Assembly: GCA_038380435.1 (NCBI GenBank)
Contig: JAWZYU010000025.1
Location: 49,670,691-49,734,690 of the forward strand
Direction: 5' to 3'
DNA length: 64,000 bases
Source of the DNA: Ryuthela nishihirai
Lineage: Eukaryota; Arthropoda; Arachnida; Araneae; Heptathelidae
Shown: in pieces, positions 9,630-22,320 of the stretch
How positions within the stretch are numbered: the stretch's first letter is position 1
Layout: every line of letters starts with the position of its first letter
Position numbers and translations under genes: made by a program
The notes under the pieces: model-generated
Databases searched by the model: none
Told to the model about the DNA's origin: nothing
What the model saw: only the letters and a program-made list of their open reading frames with translations

Positions 9630-12600
9630 AAATCATGACCCGTGTTCAGTTGAATCATACCATGTTCACGCCAAAGTGCTCCCTGGATGATCTTGACGTG
9701 AGGCTTCCATCTGTCTCCTAACATCTCTTTAGTGGATTCATTTCTCCCATTCAAAAATCATCACCCGTGTTCAGTTGAATCATACCATGTTCACGTCAAA
9801 GTGCTCCCTGGATGATCTTGGCGTGAGGCTTCCGTCTCCTAACATCTCTTTAGTGGATTCATTTCTCCCATTCAAAAATCATCACCCGTGTTCAGTTGAA
9901 TCATACCATGTTCACGTCAAAGTGCTCCCTGGATGATCTTGGCGTGAGGCTTCCATCTGTCTCCTAACATCTCTTTAGTGGATTCATTTCTCCCATTCAA
10001 AAATCATCACCCGTGTTCAGTTGAATCATACCATGTTCACGTCAAAGTGCTCCCTGGATGATCTTGGCGTGAGGCTTCCATCTGTCTCCTAACATCTCTT
10101 TAGTGGATTCATTTCTCCCATTCAAAAATCATCACCCGTGTTCAGTTGAATCATACCATGTTCACGTCAAAGTGCTCCCTGGATGATCTTGGCGTGAGGC
10201 TTCCATCTGTCTCCTAACATCTCTTTAGTGGATTCATTTCTCCCATTCAAAAATCATCACCCGTGTTCAGTTGAATCATACCATGTTCACGTCAAAGTGC
10301 TCCCTGGATGATCTTGGCGTGAGGCTTCCATCTGTCTCCTAACATCTCTTTAGTGGATTCATTTCTCCCATTCAAAAATCATCACCCGTGTTCAGTTGAA
10401 TCATACCATGTTCACGTCAAAGTGCTCCCTGGATGATCTTGACGTGAGGCTTCCATCTGTCTCCTAACATCTCTTTAGTGGATTCATTTCTCCCATTCAA
10501 AAATCATCACCCGTGTTCAGTTGAATCATACCATGTTCACGTCAAAGTGCTCCCTGGATGATCTTGGCGTGAGGCTTCCATCTGTCTCCTAACATCTCTT
10601 TAGTGGATTCATTTCTCCCATTCAAAAATCATCACCCGTGTTCAGTTGAATCATACTATGTTCACGTCAAAGTGCTCCCTGGATGATCTTGGCATGAGGC
10701 TTCCATCTGTCTCCTAACATCTCTTTAGTGGATTCATTTCTCCCATTCAAAAATCATCACCCGTGTTCAGTTGAATCATACCATGTTCACGTCAAAGTGC
10801 TCCCTGGATGATCTTGGCGTGAGGCTTCCATCTGTCTCCTAACATCTCTTTAGTGGATTCATTTCTCCCATTCAAAAATCATCACCCGTGTTCAGTTGAA
10901 TCATACCATGTTCACGTCAAAGTGCTCCCTGGATGATCTTGGCGTGAGGCTTCCATCTGTCTCCTAACATCTCTTTAGTGGATTCATTTCTCCCATTCAA
11001 AAATCATCACCCGTGTTCAGTTGAATCATACCATGTTCACGTCAAAGTGCTCCCTGGATGATCTTGGCGTGAGGCTTCCATCTGTCTCCTAACATCTCTT
11101 TAGTGGATTCATTTCTCCCATTCAAAAATCATCACCCGTGTTCAGTTGAATCATACCATGTTCACGCCAAAGTGATCCCTGGATGATCTTGACGTGAGGC
11201 TTCCATCTGTCTCCTAACATCTCTTTAGTGGATTCATTTCTCCCATTCAAAAATCATCACCCGTGTTCAGTTGAATCATACCATGTTCACGTCAAAGTGC
11301 TCCCTGGATGATCTTGGCGTGAGGCTTCCATCTGTCTCCTAACATCTCTTTAGTGGATTCATTTCTCCCATTCAAAAATCATCACCCGTGTTCAGTTGAA
11401 TCATACCATGTTCACGTCAAAGTGCTCCTTGGATGATCTTGGCGTGAGGCTTCCATCTGTCTCCTAACATCTCTTTAGTGGATTCATTTCTCCCATTCAA
11501 AAATCATCACCCGTGTTCAGTTGAATCATACCATGTTCACGTCAAAGTGCTCCCTGGATGATCTTGGCGTGAGGCTTCCATCTGTCTCCTAACATCTCTT
11601 TAGTGGATTCATTTCTCCCATTCAAAAATCATCACCCGTGTTCAGTTGAATCATACCATGTTCACGTCAAAGTGCTCCCTGGATGATCTTGGCGTGAGGC
11701 TTCCATCTGTCTCCTAACATCTCTTTAGTGGATTCATTTCTCCCATTCAAAAATCATCACCCGTGTTCAGTTGAATCATACCATGTTCACGTCAAAGTGC
11801 TCCCTGGATGATCTTGGCGTGAGGCTTCCATCTGTCTCCTAACATCTCTTTAGTGGATTCATTTCTCCCATTCAAAAATCATCACCCGTGTTCAGTTGAA
11901 TCATACCATGTTCACGTCAAAGTGCTCCCTGGATGATCTTGGCGTGAGGCTTCCATCTGTCTCCTAACATCTCTTTAGTGGATTCATTTCTCCCATTCAA
12001 AAATCATCACCCGTGTTCAGTTGAATCATACCATGTTCACGCCAAAGTGATCCCTGGATGATCTTGGCGTGAGGCTTCCATCTGTCTCCTAACATCTCTT
12101 TAGTGGATTCATTTCTCCCATTCAAAAATCATCACCCGTGTTCAGTTGAATCATACCATGTTCACGTCAAAGTGCTCCCTGGATGATCTTGGCGTGAGGC
12201 TTCCATCTGTCTCCTAACATCTCTTTAGTGGATTCATTTCTCCCATTCAAAAATCATCACCCGTGTTCAGTTGAATCATACCATGTTCACGTCAAAGTGC
12301 TCCCTGGATGATCTTGGCGTGAGGCTTCCATCTGTCTCCTAACATCTCTTTAGTGGATTCATTTCTCCCATTCAAAAATCATCACCCGTGTTCAGTTGAA
12401 TCATACCATGTTCACGTCAAAGTGATCCCTGGATGATCTTGGCGTGAGGCTTCCATCTGTCTCCTAACATCTCTTTAGTGGATTCATTTCTCCCATTCAA
12501 AAATCATCACCCGTGTTCAGTTGAATCATACCATGTTCACGTCAAAGTGCTCCCTGGATGATCTTGGCGTGAGGCTTCCATCTGTCTCCTAACATCTCTT

Positions 12601-12809
12601 TAGTGGATTCATTTCTCCCATTCAAAAATCATCACCCGTGTTCAGTTGAATCATACCATGTTCACGTCAAAGTGCTCCCTGGATGATCTTGGCGTGAGGC
12701 TTCCATCTGTCTCCTAACATCTCTTTAGTGGATTCATTTCTCCCATTCAAAAATCATCACCCGTGTTCAGTTGAATCATACCATGTTCACGTCAAAGTGC
12801 TCCCTGGAT

Positions 12810-15130
12810 GATCTTGACGTGAGGCTTCCATCTGTCTCCTAACATCTCTTTAGTGGATTCATTTCTCCCATTCAAAAATCATCACCCGTGTTCAGTTGAA
12901 TCATACCATGTTCACGTCAAAGTGCTCCCTGGATGATCTTGGCGTGAGGCTTCCATCTGTCTCCTAACATCTCTTTAGTGGATTCATTTCTCCCATTCAA
13001 AAATCATCACCCGTGTTCAGTTGAATCATACCATGTTCACGTCAAAGTGCTCCCTAGATGATCTTGGCGTGAGGCTTCCATCTGTCTCCTAACATCTCTT
13101 TAGTGGATTCATTTCTCCCATTCAAAAATCATCACCCGTGTTCAGTTGAATCATACCATGTTCACGTCAAAGTGCTCCCTGGATGATCTTGGCGTGAGGC
13201 TTCCATCTGTCTCCTAACATCTCTTCAGTGGATTCATTTCTCCCATTCAAAAATCATTACCCGTGTTCAGTTGAACCATACCATGTTCACGTCAAAGTGC
13301 TCCCTGGATGATCTTGGCGTGAGGCTTCCATCTGTCTCCTAACATCTCTTTAGTGGATTCATTTCTCCCATTCAAAAATCATCACCCGTGTTCAGTTGAA
13401 TCATACCATGTTCACGTCAAAGTGCTCCCTGGATGATCTTGGCGTGAGGCTTCCATCTGTCTCCTAACATCTCTTCAGTGGATTCATTTCTCCCATTCAA
13501 AAATCATCACCCGTGTTCAGTTGAATCATACCATGTTCACGTCAAAGTGCTCCCTGGATGATCTTGGCGTGAGGCTTCCATCTGTCTCCTAACATCTCTT
13601 TAGTGGATTCATTTCTCCCATTCAAAAATCATCACCCGTGTTCAGTTGAATCATACCATGTTCACGTCAAAGTGCTCCCTGGATGATCTTGGCGTGAGGC
13701 TTCCATCTGTCTCCTAACATCTCTTTAGTGGATTCATTTCTCCCATTCAAAAATCATCACCCGTGTTCAGTTGAATCATACCATGTTCACGTCAAAGTGC
13801 TCCCTGGATGATCTTGGCGTGAGGCTTCCATCTGTCTCCTAACATCTCTTTAGTGGATTCATTTCTCCCATTCAAAAATCATTACCCGTGTTCAGTTGAA
13901 CCATACCATGTTCACGTCAAAGTGCTCCCTGGATGATCTTGGCGTGAGGCTTCCATCTGTCTCCTAACATCTCTTTAGTGGATTCATTTCTCCCATTCAA
14001 AAATCATCACCCGTGTTCAGTTGAATCATACCATGTTCACGTCAAAGTGCTCCCTGGATGATCTTGGCGTGAGGCTTCCATCTGTCTCCTAACATCTCTT
14101 TAGTGGATTCATTTCTCCCATTCAAAAATCATCACCCGTGTTCAGTTGAATCATACCATGTTCACGCCAAAGTGATCCCTGGATGATCTTGGCGTGAGGC
14201 TTCCATCTGTCTCCTAACATCTCTTTAGTGGATTCATTTCTCCCATTCAAAAATCATGACCCGTGTTCAGTTGAATCATACCATGTTCACGCCAAAGTGA
14301 TCCCTGGATGATCTTGGCGTGAGGCTTCCATCTGTCTCCTAACATCTCTTTAGTGGATTCATTTCTCCCATTCAAAAATCATCACCCGTGTTCAGTTGAA
14401 TCATACCATGTTCACGCCAAAGTGATCCCTGGATGATCTTGGCGTGAGGCTTCCATCTGTCTCCTAACATCTCTTTAGTGGATTCATTTCTCCCATTCAA
14501 AAATCATGACCCGTGTTCAGTTGAATCATACCATGTTCACGCCAAAGTGATCCCTGGATGATCTTGGCGTGAGGCTTCCATCTGTCTCCTAACATCTCTT
14601 TAGTGGATTCATTTCTCCCATTCAAAAATCATCACCCGTGTTCAGTTGAATCATACCATGTTCACGCCAAAGTGATCCCTGGATGATCTTGGCGTGAGGC
14701 TTCCATCTGTCTCCTAACATCTCTTTAGTGGATTCATTTCTCCCATTCAAAAATCATCACCCGTGTTCAGTTGAATCATACCATGTTCACGCCAAAGTGA
14801 TCCCTGGATGATCTTGGCGTGAGGCTTCCATCTGTCTCCTAACATCTCTTTAGTGGATTCATTTCTCCCATTCAAAAATCATCACCCGTGTTCAGTTGAA
14901 TCATACCATGTTCACGCCAAAGTGATCCCTGGATGATCTTGGCGTGAGGCTTCCATCTGTCTCCTAACATCTCTTTAGTGGATTCATTTCTCCCATTCAA
15001 AAATCATCACCCGTGTTCAGTTGAATCATACCATGTTCACGCCAAAGTGATCCCTGGATGATCTTGGCGTGAGGCTTCCATCTGTCTCCTAACATCTCTT
15101 TAGTGGATTCATTTCTCCCATTCAAAAATC
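12810..15130. repeat. Satellite block duplicated 37 units downstream, left copy
   Basis: Diagnostic variants recur at an exact offset of 4625 bp (37 x 125): GACGTG at 12816 and 17441, CTCTTCAG at 13221 and 17846 and at 13471 and 18096, CATTAC at 13255 and 17880 and at 13880 and 18505, CATGAC at 14255 and 18880 and at 14505 and 19130, and the start of the GCCAAAGTGA run. The match fails at 12424 versus 17049 and near 15131 versus 19756, which gives approximate edges. Confidence 0.78.
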
Positions 15131-17434
15131 ATCACCCGTGTTCAGTTGAATCATACCATGTTCACGCCAAAGTGATCCCTGGATGATCTTGGCGTGAGGC
15201 TTCCATCTGTCTCCTAACATCTCTTTAGTGGATTCATTTCTCCCATTCAAAAATCATCACCCGTGTTCAGTTGAATCATACCATGTTCACGTCAAAGTGA
15301 TCCCTGGATGATCTTGGCGTGAGGCTTCCATCTGTCTCCTAACATCTCTTTAGTGGATTCATTTCTCCCATTCAAAAATCATCACCCGTGTTCAGTTGAA
15401 TCATACCATGTTCACGTCAAAGTGCTCCCTGGATGATCTTGGCGTGAGGCTTCCATCTGTCTCCTAACATCTCTTTAGTGGATTCATTTCTCCCATTCAA
15501 AAATCATCACCCGTGTTCAGTTGAATCATACCATGTTCACGTCAAAGTGATCCCTGGATGATCTTGGCGTGAGGCTTCCATCTGTCTCCTAACATCTCTT
15601 TAGTGGATTCATTTCTCCCATTCAAAAATCATCACCCGTGTTCAGTTGAATCATACCATGTTCACGCCAAAGTGATCCCTGGATGATCTTGGCGTGAGGC
15701 TTCCATCTGTCTCCTAACATCTCTTTAGTGGATTCATTTCTCCCATTCAAAAATCATCACCCGTGTTCAGTTGAATCATACCATGTTCACGTCAAAGTGC
15801 TCCCTGGATGATCTTGGCGTGAGGCTTCCATCTGTCTCCTAACATCTCTTTAGTGGATTCATTTCTCCCATTCAAAAATCATCACCCGTGTTCAGTTGAA
15901 TCATACCATGTTCACGTCAAAGTGCTCCCTGGATGATCTTGGCGTGAGGCTTCCATCTGTCTCCTAACATCTCTTTAGTGGATTCATTTCTCCCATTCAA
16001 AAATCATCACCCGTGTTCAGTTGAATCATACCATGTTCACGTCAAAGTGATCCCTGGATGATCTTGGCGTGAGGCTTCCATCTGTCTCCTAACATCTCTT
16101 TAGTGGATTCATTTCTCCCATTCAAAAATCATCACCCGTGTTCAGTTGAATCATACCATGTTCACGTCAAAGTGCTCCCTGGATGATCTTGGCGTGAGGC
16201 TTCCATCTGTCTCCTAACATCTCTTTAGTGGATTCATTTCTCCCATTCAAAAATCATCACCCGTGTTCAGTTGAATCATACCATGTTCACGCCAAAATGA
16301 TCCCTGGATGATCTTGGCGTGAGGCTTCCATCTGTCTCCTAACATCTCTTTAGTGGATTCATTTCTCCCATTCAAAAATCATCACCCGTGTTCAGTTGAA
16401 TCATACCATGTTCACGCCAAAGTGATCCCTGGATGATCTTGGCGTGAGGCTTCCATCTGTCTCCTAACATCTCTTTAGTGGATTCATTTCTCCCATTCAA
16501 AAATCATCACCCGTGTTCAGTTGAATCATACCATGTTCACGTCAAAGTACTCCCTGGATGATCTTGGCGTGAGGCTTCCATCTGTCTCCTAACATCTCTT
16601 TAGTGGATTCATTTCTCCCATTCAAAAATCATCACCCGTGTTCAGTTGAATCATACCATGTTCACGCCAAAGTGCTCCCTGGATGATCTTGACGTGAGGC
16701 TTCCATCTGTCTCCTAACATCTCTTTAGTGGATTCATTTCTCCCATTCAAAAATCATCACCCGTGTTCAGTTGAATCATACCATGTTCACGTCAAAGTGC
16801 TCCCTGGATGATCTTGGCGTGAGGCTTCCATCTGTCTCCTAACATCTCTTTAGTGGATTCATTTCTCCCATTCAAAAATCATCACCCGTGTTCAGTTGAA
16901 TCATACCATGTTCACGTCAAAGTGCTCCCTGGATGATCTTGGCGTGAGGCTTCCATCTGTCTCCTAACATCTCTTTAGTGGATTCATTTCTCCCATTCAA
17001 AAATCATCACCCGTGTTCAGTTGAATCATACCATGTTCACGTCAAAGTGCTCCCTGGATGATCTTGACGTGAGGCTTCCATCTGTCTCCTAACATCTCTT
17101 TAGTGGATTCATTTCTCCCATTCAAAAATCATCACCCGTGTTCAGTTGAATCATACCATGTTCACGTCAAAGTGCTCCCTGGATGATCTTGGCGTGAGGC
17201 TTCCATCTGTCTCCTAACATCTCTTTAGTGGATTCATTTCTCCCATTCAAAAATCATCACCCGTGTTCAGTTGAATCATACCATGTTCACGTCAAAGTGC
17301 TCCCTGGATGATCTTGGCGTGAGGCTTCCATCTGTCTCCTAACATCTCTTTAGTGGATTCATTTCTCCCATTCAAAAATCATCACCCGTGTTCAGTTGAA
17401 TCATACCATGTTCACGTCAAAGTGCTCCCTGGAT

Positions 17435-19755
17435 GATCTTGACGTGAGGCTTCCATCTGTCTCCTAACATCTCTTTAGTGGATTCATTTCTCCCATTCAA
17501 AAATCATCACCCGTGTTCAGTTGAATCATACCATGTTCACGTCAAAGTGCTCCCTGGATGATCTTGGCGTGAGGCTTCCATCTGTCTCCTAACATCTCTT
17601 TAGTGGATTCATTTCTCCCATTCAAAAATCATCACCCGTGTTCAGTTGAATCATACCATGTTCACGTCAAAGTGCTCCCTGGATGATCTTGGCGTGAGGC
17701 TTCCATCTGTCTCCTAACATCTCTTTAGTGGATTCATTTCTCCCATTCAAAAATCATCACCCGTGTTCAGTTGAATCATACCATGTTCACGTCAAAGTGC
17801 TCCCTGGATGATCTTGGCGTGAGGCTTCCATCTGTCTCCTAACATCTCTTCAGTGGATTCATTTCTCCCATTCAAAAATCATTACCCGTGTTCAGTTGAA
17901 CCATACCATGTTCACGTCAAAGTGCTCCCTGGATGATCTTGGCGTGAGGCTTCCATCTGTCTCCTAACATCTCTTTAGTGGATTCATTTCTCCCATTCAA
18001 AAATCATCACCCGTGTTCAGTTGAATCATACCATGTTCACGTCAAAGTGCTCCCTGGATGATCTTGGCGTGAGGCTTCCATCTGTCTCCTAACATCTCTT
18101 CAGTGGATTCATTTCTCCCATTCAAAAATCATCACCCGTGTTCAGTTGAATCATACCATGTTCACGTCAAAGTGCTCCCTGGATGATCTTGGCGTGAGGC
18201 TTCCATCTGTCTCCTAACATCTCTTTAGTGGATTCATTTCTCCCATTCAAAAATCATCACCCGTGTTCAGTTGAATCATACCATGTTCACGTCAAAGTGC
18301 TCCCTGGATGATCTTGGCGTGAGGCTTCCATCTGTCTCCTAACATCTCTTTAGTGGATTCATTTCTCCCATTCAAAAATCATCACCCGTGTTCAGTTGAA
18401 TCATACCATGTTCACGTCAAAGTGCTCCCTGGATGATCTTGGCGTGAGGCTTCCATCTGTCTCCTAACATCTCTTTAGTGGATTCATTTCTCCCATTCAA
18501 AAATCATTACCCGTGTTCAGTTGAACCATACCATGTTCACGTCAAAGTGCTCCCTGGATGATCTTGGCGTGAGGCTTCCATCTGTCTCCTAACATCTCTT
18601 TAGTGGATTCATTTCTCCCATTCAAAAATCATCACCCGTGTTCAGTTGAATCATACCATGTTCACGTCAAAGTGCTCCCTGGATGATCTTGGCGTGAGGC
18701 TTCCATCTGTCTCCTAACATCTCTTTAGTGGATTCATTTCTCCCATTCAAAAATCATCACCCGTGTTCAGTTGAATCATACCATGTTCACGCCAAAGTGA
18801 TCCCTGGATGATCTTGGCGTGAGGCTTCCATCTGTCTCCTAACATCTCTTTAGTGGATTCATTTCTCCCATTCAAAAATCATGACCCGTGTTCAGTTGAA
18901 TCATACCATGTTCACGCCAAAGTGATCCCTGGATGATCTTGGCGTGAGGCTTCCATCTGTCTCCTAACATCTCTTTAGTGGATTCATTTCTCCCATTCAA
19001 AAATCATCACCCGTGTTCAGTTGAATCATACCATGTTCACGCCAAAGTGATCCCTGGATGATCTTGGCGTGAGGCTTCCATCTGTCTCCTAACATCTCTT
19101 TAGTGGATTCATTTCTCCCATTCAAAAATCATGACCCGTGTTCAGTTGAATCATACCATGTTCACGCCAAAGTGATCCCTGGATGATCTTGGCGTGAGGC
19201 TTCCATCTGTCTCCTAACATCTCTTTAGTGGATTCATTTCTCCCATTCAAAAATCATCACCCGTGTTCAGTTGAATCATACCATGTTCACGCCAAAGTGA
19301 TCCCTGGATGATCTTGGCGTGAGGCTTCCATCTGTCTCCTAACATCTCTTTAGTGGATTCATTTCTCCCATTCAAAAATCATCACCCGTGTTCAGTTGAA
19401 TCATACCATGTTCACGCCAAAGTGATCCCTGGATGATCTTGGCGTGAGGCTTCCATCTGTCTCCTAACATCTCTTTAGTGGATTCATTTCTCCCATTCAA
19501 AAATCATCACCCGTGTTCAGTTGAATCATACCATGTTCACGCCAAAGTGATCCCTGGATGATCTTGGCGTGAGGCTTCCATCTGTCTCCTAACATCTCTT
19601 TAGTGGATTCATTTCTCCCATTCAAAAATCATCACCCGTGTTCAGTTGAATCATACCATGTTCACGCCAAAGTGATCCCTGGATGATCTTGGCGTGAGGC
19701 TTCCATCTGTCTCCTAACATCTCTTTAGTGGATTCATTTCTCCCATTCAAAAATC
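17435..19755. repeat. Satellite block duplicated, right copy
   Basis: Partner of the block at about 12810-15130; the same ordered variants lie 4625 bp downstream. Private differences such as CCCTAGATG in the left copy only (near 13052) show divergence since duplication, or a local assembly difference. Confidence 0.78.
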
Positions 19756-20481
19756 ATGACCCGTGTTCAGTTGAATCATACCATGTTCACGCCAAAGTGA
19801 TCCCTGGATGATCTTGGCGTGAGGCTTCCATCTGTCTCCTAACATCTCTTTAGTGGATTCATTTCTCCCATTCAAAAATCATCACCCGTGTTCAGTTGAA
19901 TCATACCATGTTCACGCCAAAGTGATCCCTGGATGATCTTGGCGTGAGGCTTCCATCTGTCTCCTAACATCTCTTTAGTGGATTCATTTCTCCCATTCAA
20001 AAATCATCACCCGTGTTCAGTTGAATCATACCATGTTCACGTCAAAGTGCTCCCTGGATGATCTTGACGTGAGGCTTCCATCTGTCTCCTAACATCTCTT
20101 TAGTGGATTCATTTCTCCCATTCAAAAATCATCACCCGTGTTCAGTTGAATCATACCATGTTCACGTCAAAGTGCTCCCTGGATGATCTTGGCGTGAGGC
20201 TTCCATCTGTCTCCTAACATCTCTTTAGTGGATTCATTTCTCCCATTCAAAAATCATCACCCGTGTTCAGTTGAATCATACCATGTTCACGTCAAAGTGC
20301 TCCCTGGATGATCTTGGCGTGAGGCTTCCATCTGTCTCCTAACATCTCTTTAGTGGATTCATTTCTCCCATTCAAAAATCATCACCCGTGTTCAGTTGAA
20401 CCATACCATGTTCACGTCAAAGTGCTCCCTGGATGATCTTGGCGTGAGGCTTCCATCTGTCTCCTAACATCCCTTTAGTGG

Positions 20482-20806
20482 CCCAGCTGGGTCAGCGTTG
20501 AGATTTATCTCCGCAAAAAGCCCCGCCCTGCCCACGGTCAGTAGGGGACACCGATGGGCTTGGAAAGGCCGCCGTTCGTCGGATGGGATGTTAAGCCGTG
20601 TCCCCGTGTGCGGGAGAGCCATACCCTGTGCACGTTAAAGAAAACGCTGAATGGCCTTGACGGGAGGCTACCATCTGTCTCCCAACAGCTGTTCCAATGG
20701 GTCCCCTCCCCCAACCTTCTCTGAGCATTCGGGGTCCATGTGACCTGGCCATTTAGCCCATGTTGTGCGAAAGAGTGCCGCTCAGAGGTAAAACAACCCA
20801 ACCCAA
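20482..20806 (+). mobile_element. SINE-A, 5' truncated, inserted in the last satellite unit
   Basis: Begins at CCCAGCTGGGTCAGCG, so the tRNA-like head is lost, and runs to the AAAACAACCCAACCCA tail. A 13-bp target-site duplication, ATCCCTTTAGTGG, lies at 20469-20481 and 20807-20819. Removing the insertion restores an exact 125-bp unit, so it arrived after the array reached this point. Confidence 0.96.
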
Positions 20807-20838
20807 ATCCCTTTAGTGGATTCATTTCTCCCATTCAA

Positions 20839-20925
20839 CTCTGAGTACTTAAGGTCCTTGTGATATGGACCTTTAGTCCATCATACGAGCAAAAATGCTT
20901 CTCAGAGATGAAAAAACACAATTTG
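20839..20925 (+). mobile_element. Old SINE-A, 3' portion, right flank of satellite
   Basis: CTCTGAGTACTTAAGGTCC, TTGTGATATGGACC, TTTAGTCCAT and GCTTCTCAGAGATGAAAAAAC follow directly on the last unit. They align with the SINE-A 3' end (CTCTGAGCCTTCGGGGTCC, GTGACCTGG, TTTAGCCCAT, CCGCTCAGAGGTAAAAC). Its divergence matches the left-flank remnant, so both are halves of one element. Confidence 0.85.
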
Positions 20926-21062
20926 GTGTAGATGAAAATTGAACAGTTGACTTTAAAATGTTGTCACTCTTATGTGATGTTTATGCTTATACCTTCCAGT
21001 GTTACACTATTATCCCCATGTCGGTTTCTTAAATGCCACAAGAGTTGCAAGCACTCTGTCGG

Positions 21063-21436
21063 GTTGGGTTGTTTTACCTCTGAGCGGCACTTTTTTGCAC
21101 ACCATGGGCTAAATGGTCACATGGACCCCGAAGGCTCAGAGAAGGTTGGGGGAGGGAACCCACTGGAACAGCTGTTGGGAGACAGATGGTAGCCTCCCGT
21201 CAAGGCCATCCAGCGTGTTCTTTAACGTGCACCGGGTATGGCTCTCCCGCACACGGGGCCACGGCTTAACGTCCCATCCGACGGACGGCGGCCTTTTCAA
21301 GCCCATCGGTGTCCCCTACTGACCGTGGGCAGGGAATGCTGCGGAGATAAATCTCAACGCTGACCCAGCTGTTACTCGAACCTGGGAACTACAGATTACG
21401 AGCCTGGCGCGCTACCGACTGAGCCACCCCCGCCCC
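21063..21436 (-). mobile_element. SINE-A, full length, young
   Basis: Complete copy with an 11-bp target-site duplication, CACTCTGTCGG, at 21052-21062 and 21437-21447. A small deletion (AAATGGTCACATGG) removes part of the GGCCAGGTCAC block. Confidence 0.95.
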
Positions 21437-21664
21437 CACTCTGTCGGTGTTATTTCGTCAGTAACGCTACTGGACCAGATAAGTTGTGATGGGAAGAAAA
21501 CGTCCAGACGCCTGGAGAGATTTAAAATTTGCTTTATACATTTCTTCTGCATCATGTAAATCTTATTCCATGAAGTATGTAACCATTGTAATTGCATTTT
21601 TCATATTGCATATCTCCATATGAATTGGACTTAACGAAGAAATAAAGCAGTAGACTAGACTTAA

Positions 21665-21935
21665 TGGGACGCAGTTTGGCGCAGTCATTAGCAGCCAGGT
21701 TAACAATCTGCAGTTTGCAAGTTGAGTGCCATCTTTTCAAGCTCACCAATGAGTGAAGGCCGCTGTCCGTCGGATGGGTCGTAAAGCCATGATTCCTTGT
21801 GCAGAAGAGAGTGCATGTTAAAGAATATGCTGGATTTCCTTGACAGAAGGTTACCACAGATGTCTCCTAACAGCTGTTCAGTGGGTCCCCTTCCTCCAAC
21901 CTTCTCTGAGCCATCGGGGTCCTTGCAATTTGGCC
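21665..21935 (+). mobile_element. SINE-A, old, split by a younger SINE-A
   Basis: GGCGCAGTCATTAGCAGCCAGG, GGCCGCTGTCCGTCGGATGG, CTCCTAACAGCTGTTCAGTG and CTTCTCTGAGCCATCGGGGTCC follow SINE-A order. After the inserted copy, ATTGTGCACAAATATGTGCC and GAGGTAAAGCAAC at about 22278-22318 supply its 3' end. Confidence 0.83.
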
Positions 21936-22272
21936 AAGTTCGAGTCCCAGCTGGGTCAGCGTTGAGATTTATCTCCGCAAAATTCCCCGCCCTGCCCACG
22001 GTCAGTAGGGGACACCGATGGGCTTGGAAAGGTCGCCGTCCGTCGGATGGGACGTTAAGCCGTGGCCCCGTGTGCGGGAGAGCCATACCCTGTGCACGTT
22101 AAAGAACACGCTGGATGGCCTTGACGGGAGACTACCATCTGTCTCCCAACAGCTGTTCCAATGGGTCCTCTCCCCCAACCTTCTCTGAGCCTTCGGGCTC
22201 CATGTGACCTGGCCATTTAGCCCATGGTGTGCAAAAAAGTGCCGCTCAGAGGTAAAACAACCCAACCCAACC
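21936..22272 (+). mobile_element. SINE-A, 5' truncated, nested in an older SINE-A
   Basis: Starts inside the B box (GTTCGAGTCCCAGCTGG) and ends with the AAAACAACCCAACCCAACCC tail. It is much closer to the family consensus than the copy it interrupts. The junction duplication is not clear. Confidence 0.92.
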
Positions 22273-22320
22273 CAATCTATTGTGCACAAATATGTGCCCT
22301 GTGAGGTAAAGCAACTCAAT

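Larger units (their letters stand above)
9630..20838 (+). repeat. 125-bp satellite, 87 head-to-tail units
   Basis: Unit 1 is 9630-9754. Unit 2 (9755-9875) has a 4-base deletion. Then come 84 units of exactly 125 bp from 9876 to 20375. The last unit is 20376-20481 plus 20820-20838, split by a young SINE-A. Units are nearly identical, differing at a few sites: GTCAAAGTGC or GCCAAAGTGA, GGCGTG or GACGTG, CATCAC or CATGAC or CATTAC, CTCTTTAG or CTCTTCAG. The unit aligns along its length with the roughly 122-bp SINE-A interval from GCCGTGGCCCC to CTCCCCCAACC; shared stretches include GGATG.(T/C)CTTG.CG.GAGGCT and CCATCTGTCTCC. There is no spacer diversity and no coding frame. Confidence 0.97.

Noticed and set aside
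9630..20838. Regular repeats suggesting a CRISPR array
   Set aside because: Units are contiguous 125-bp copies without variable spacers, in eukaryotic DNA. This is a satellite.
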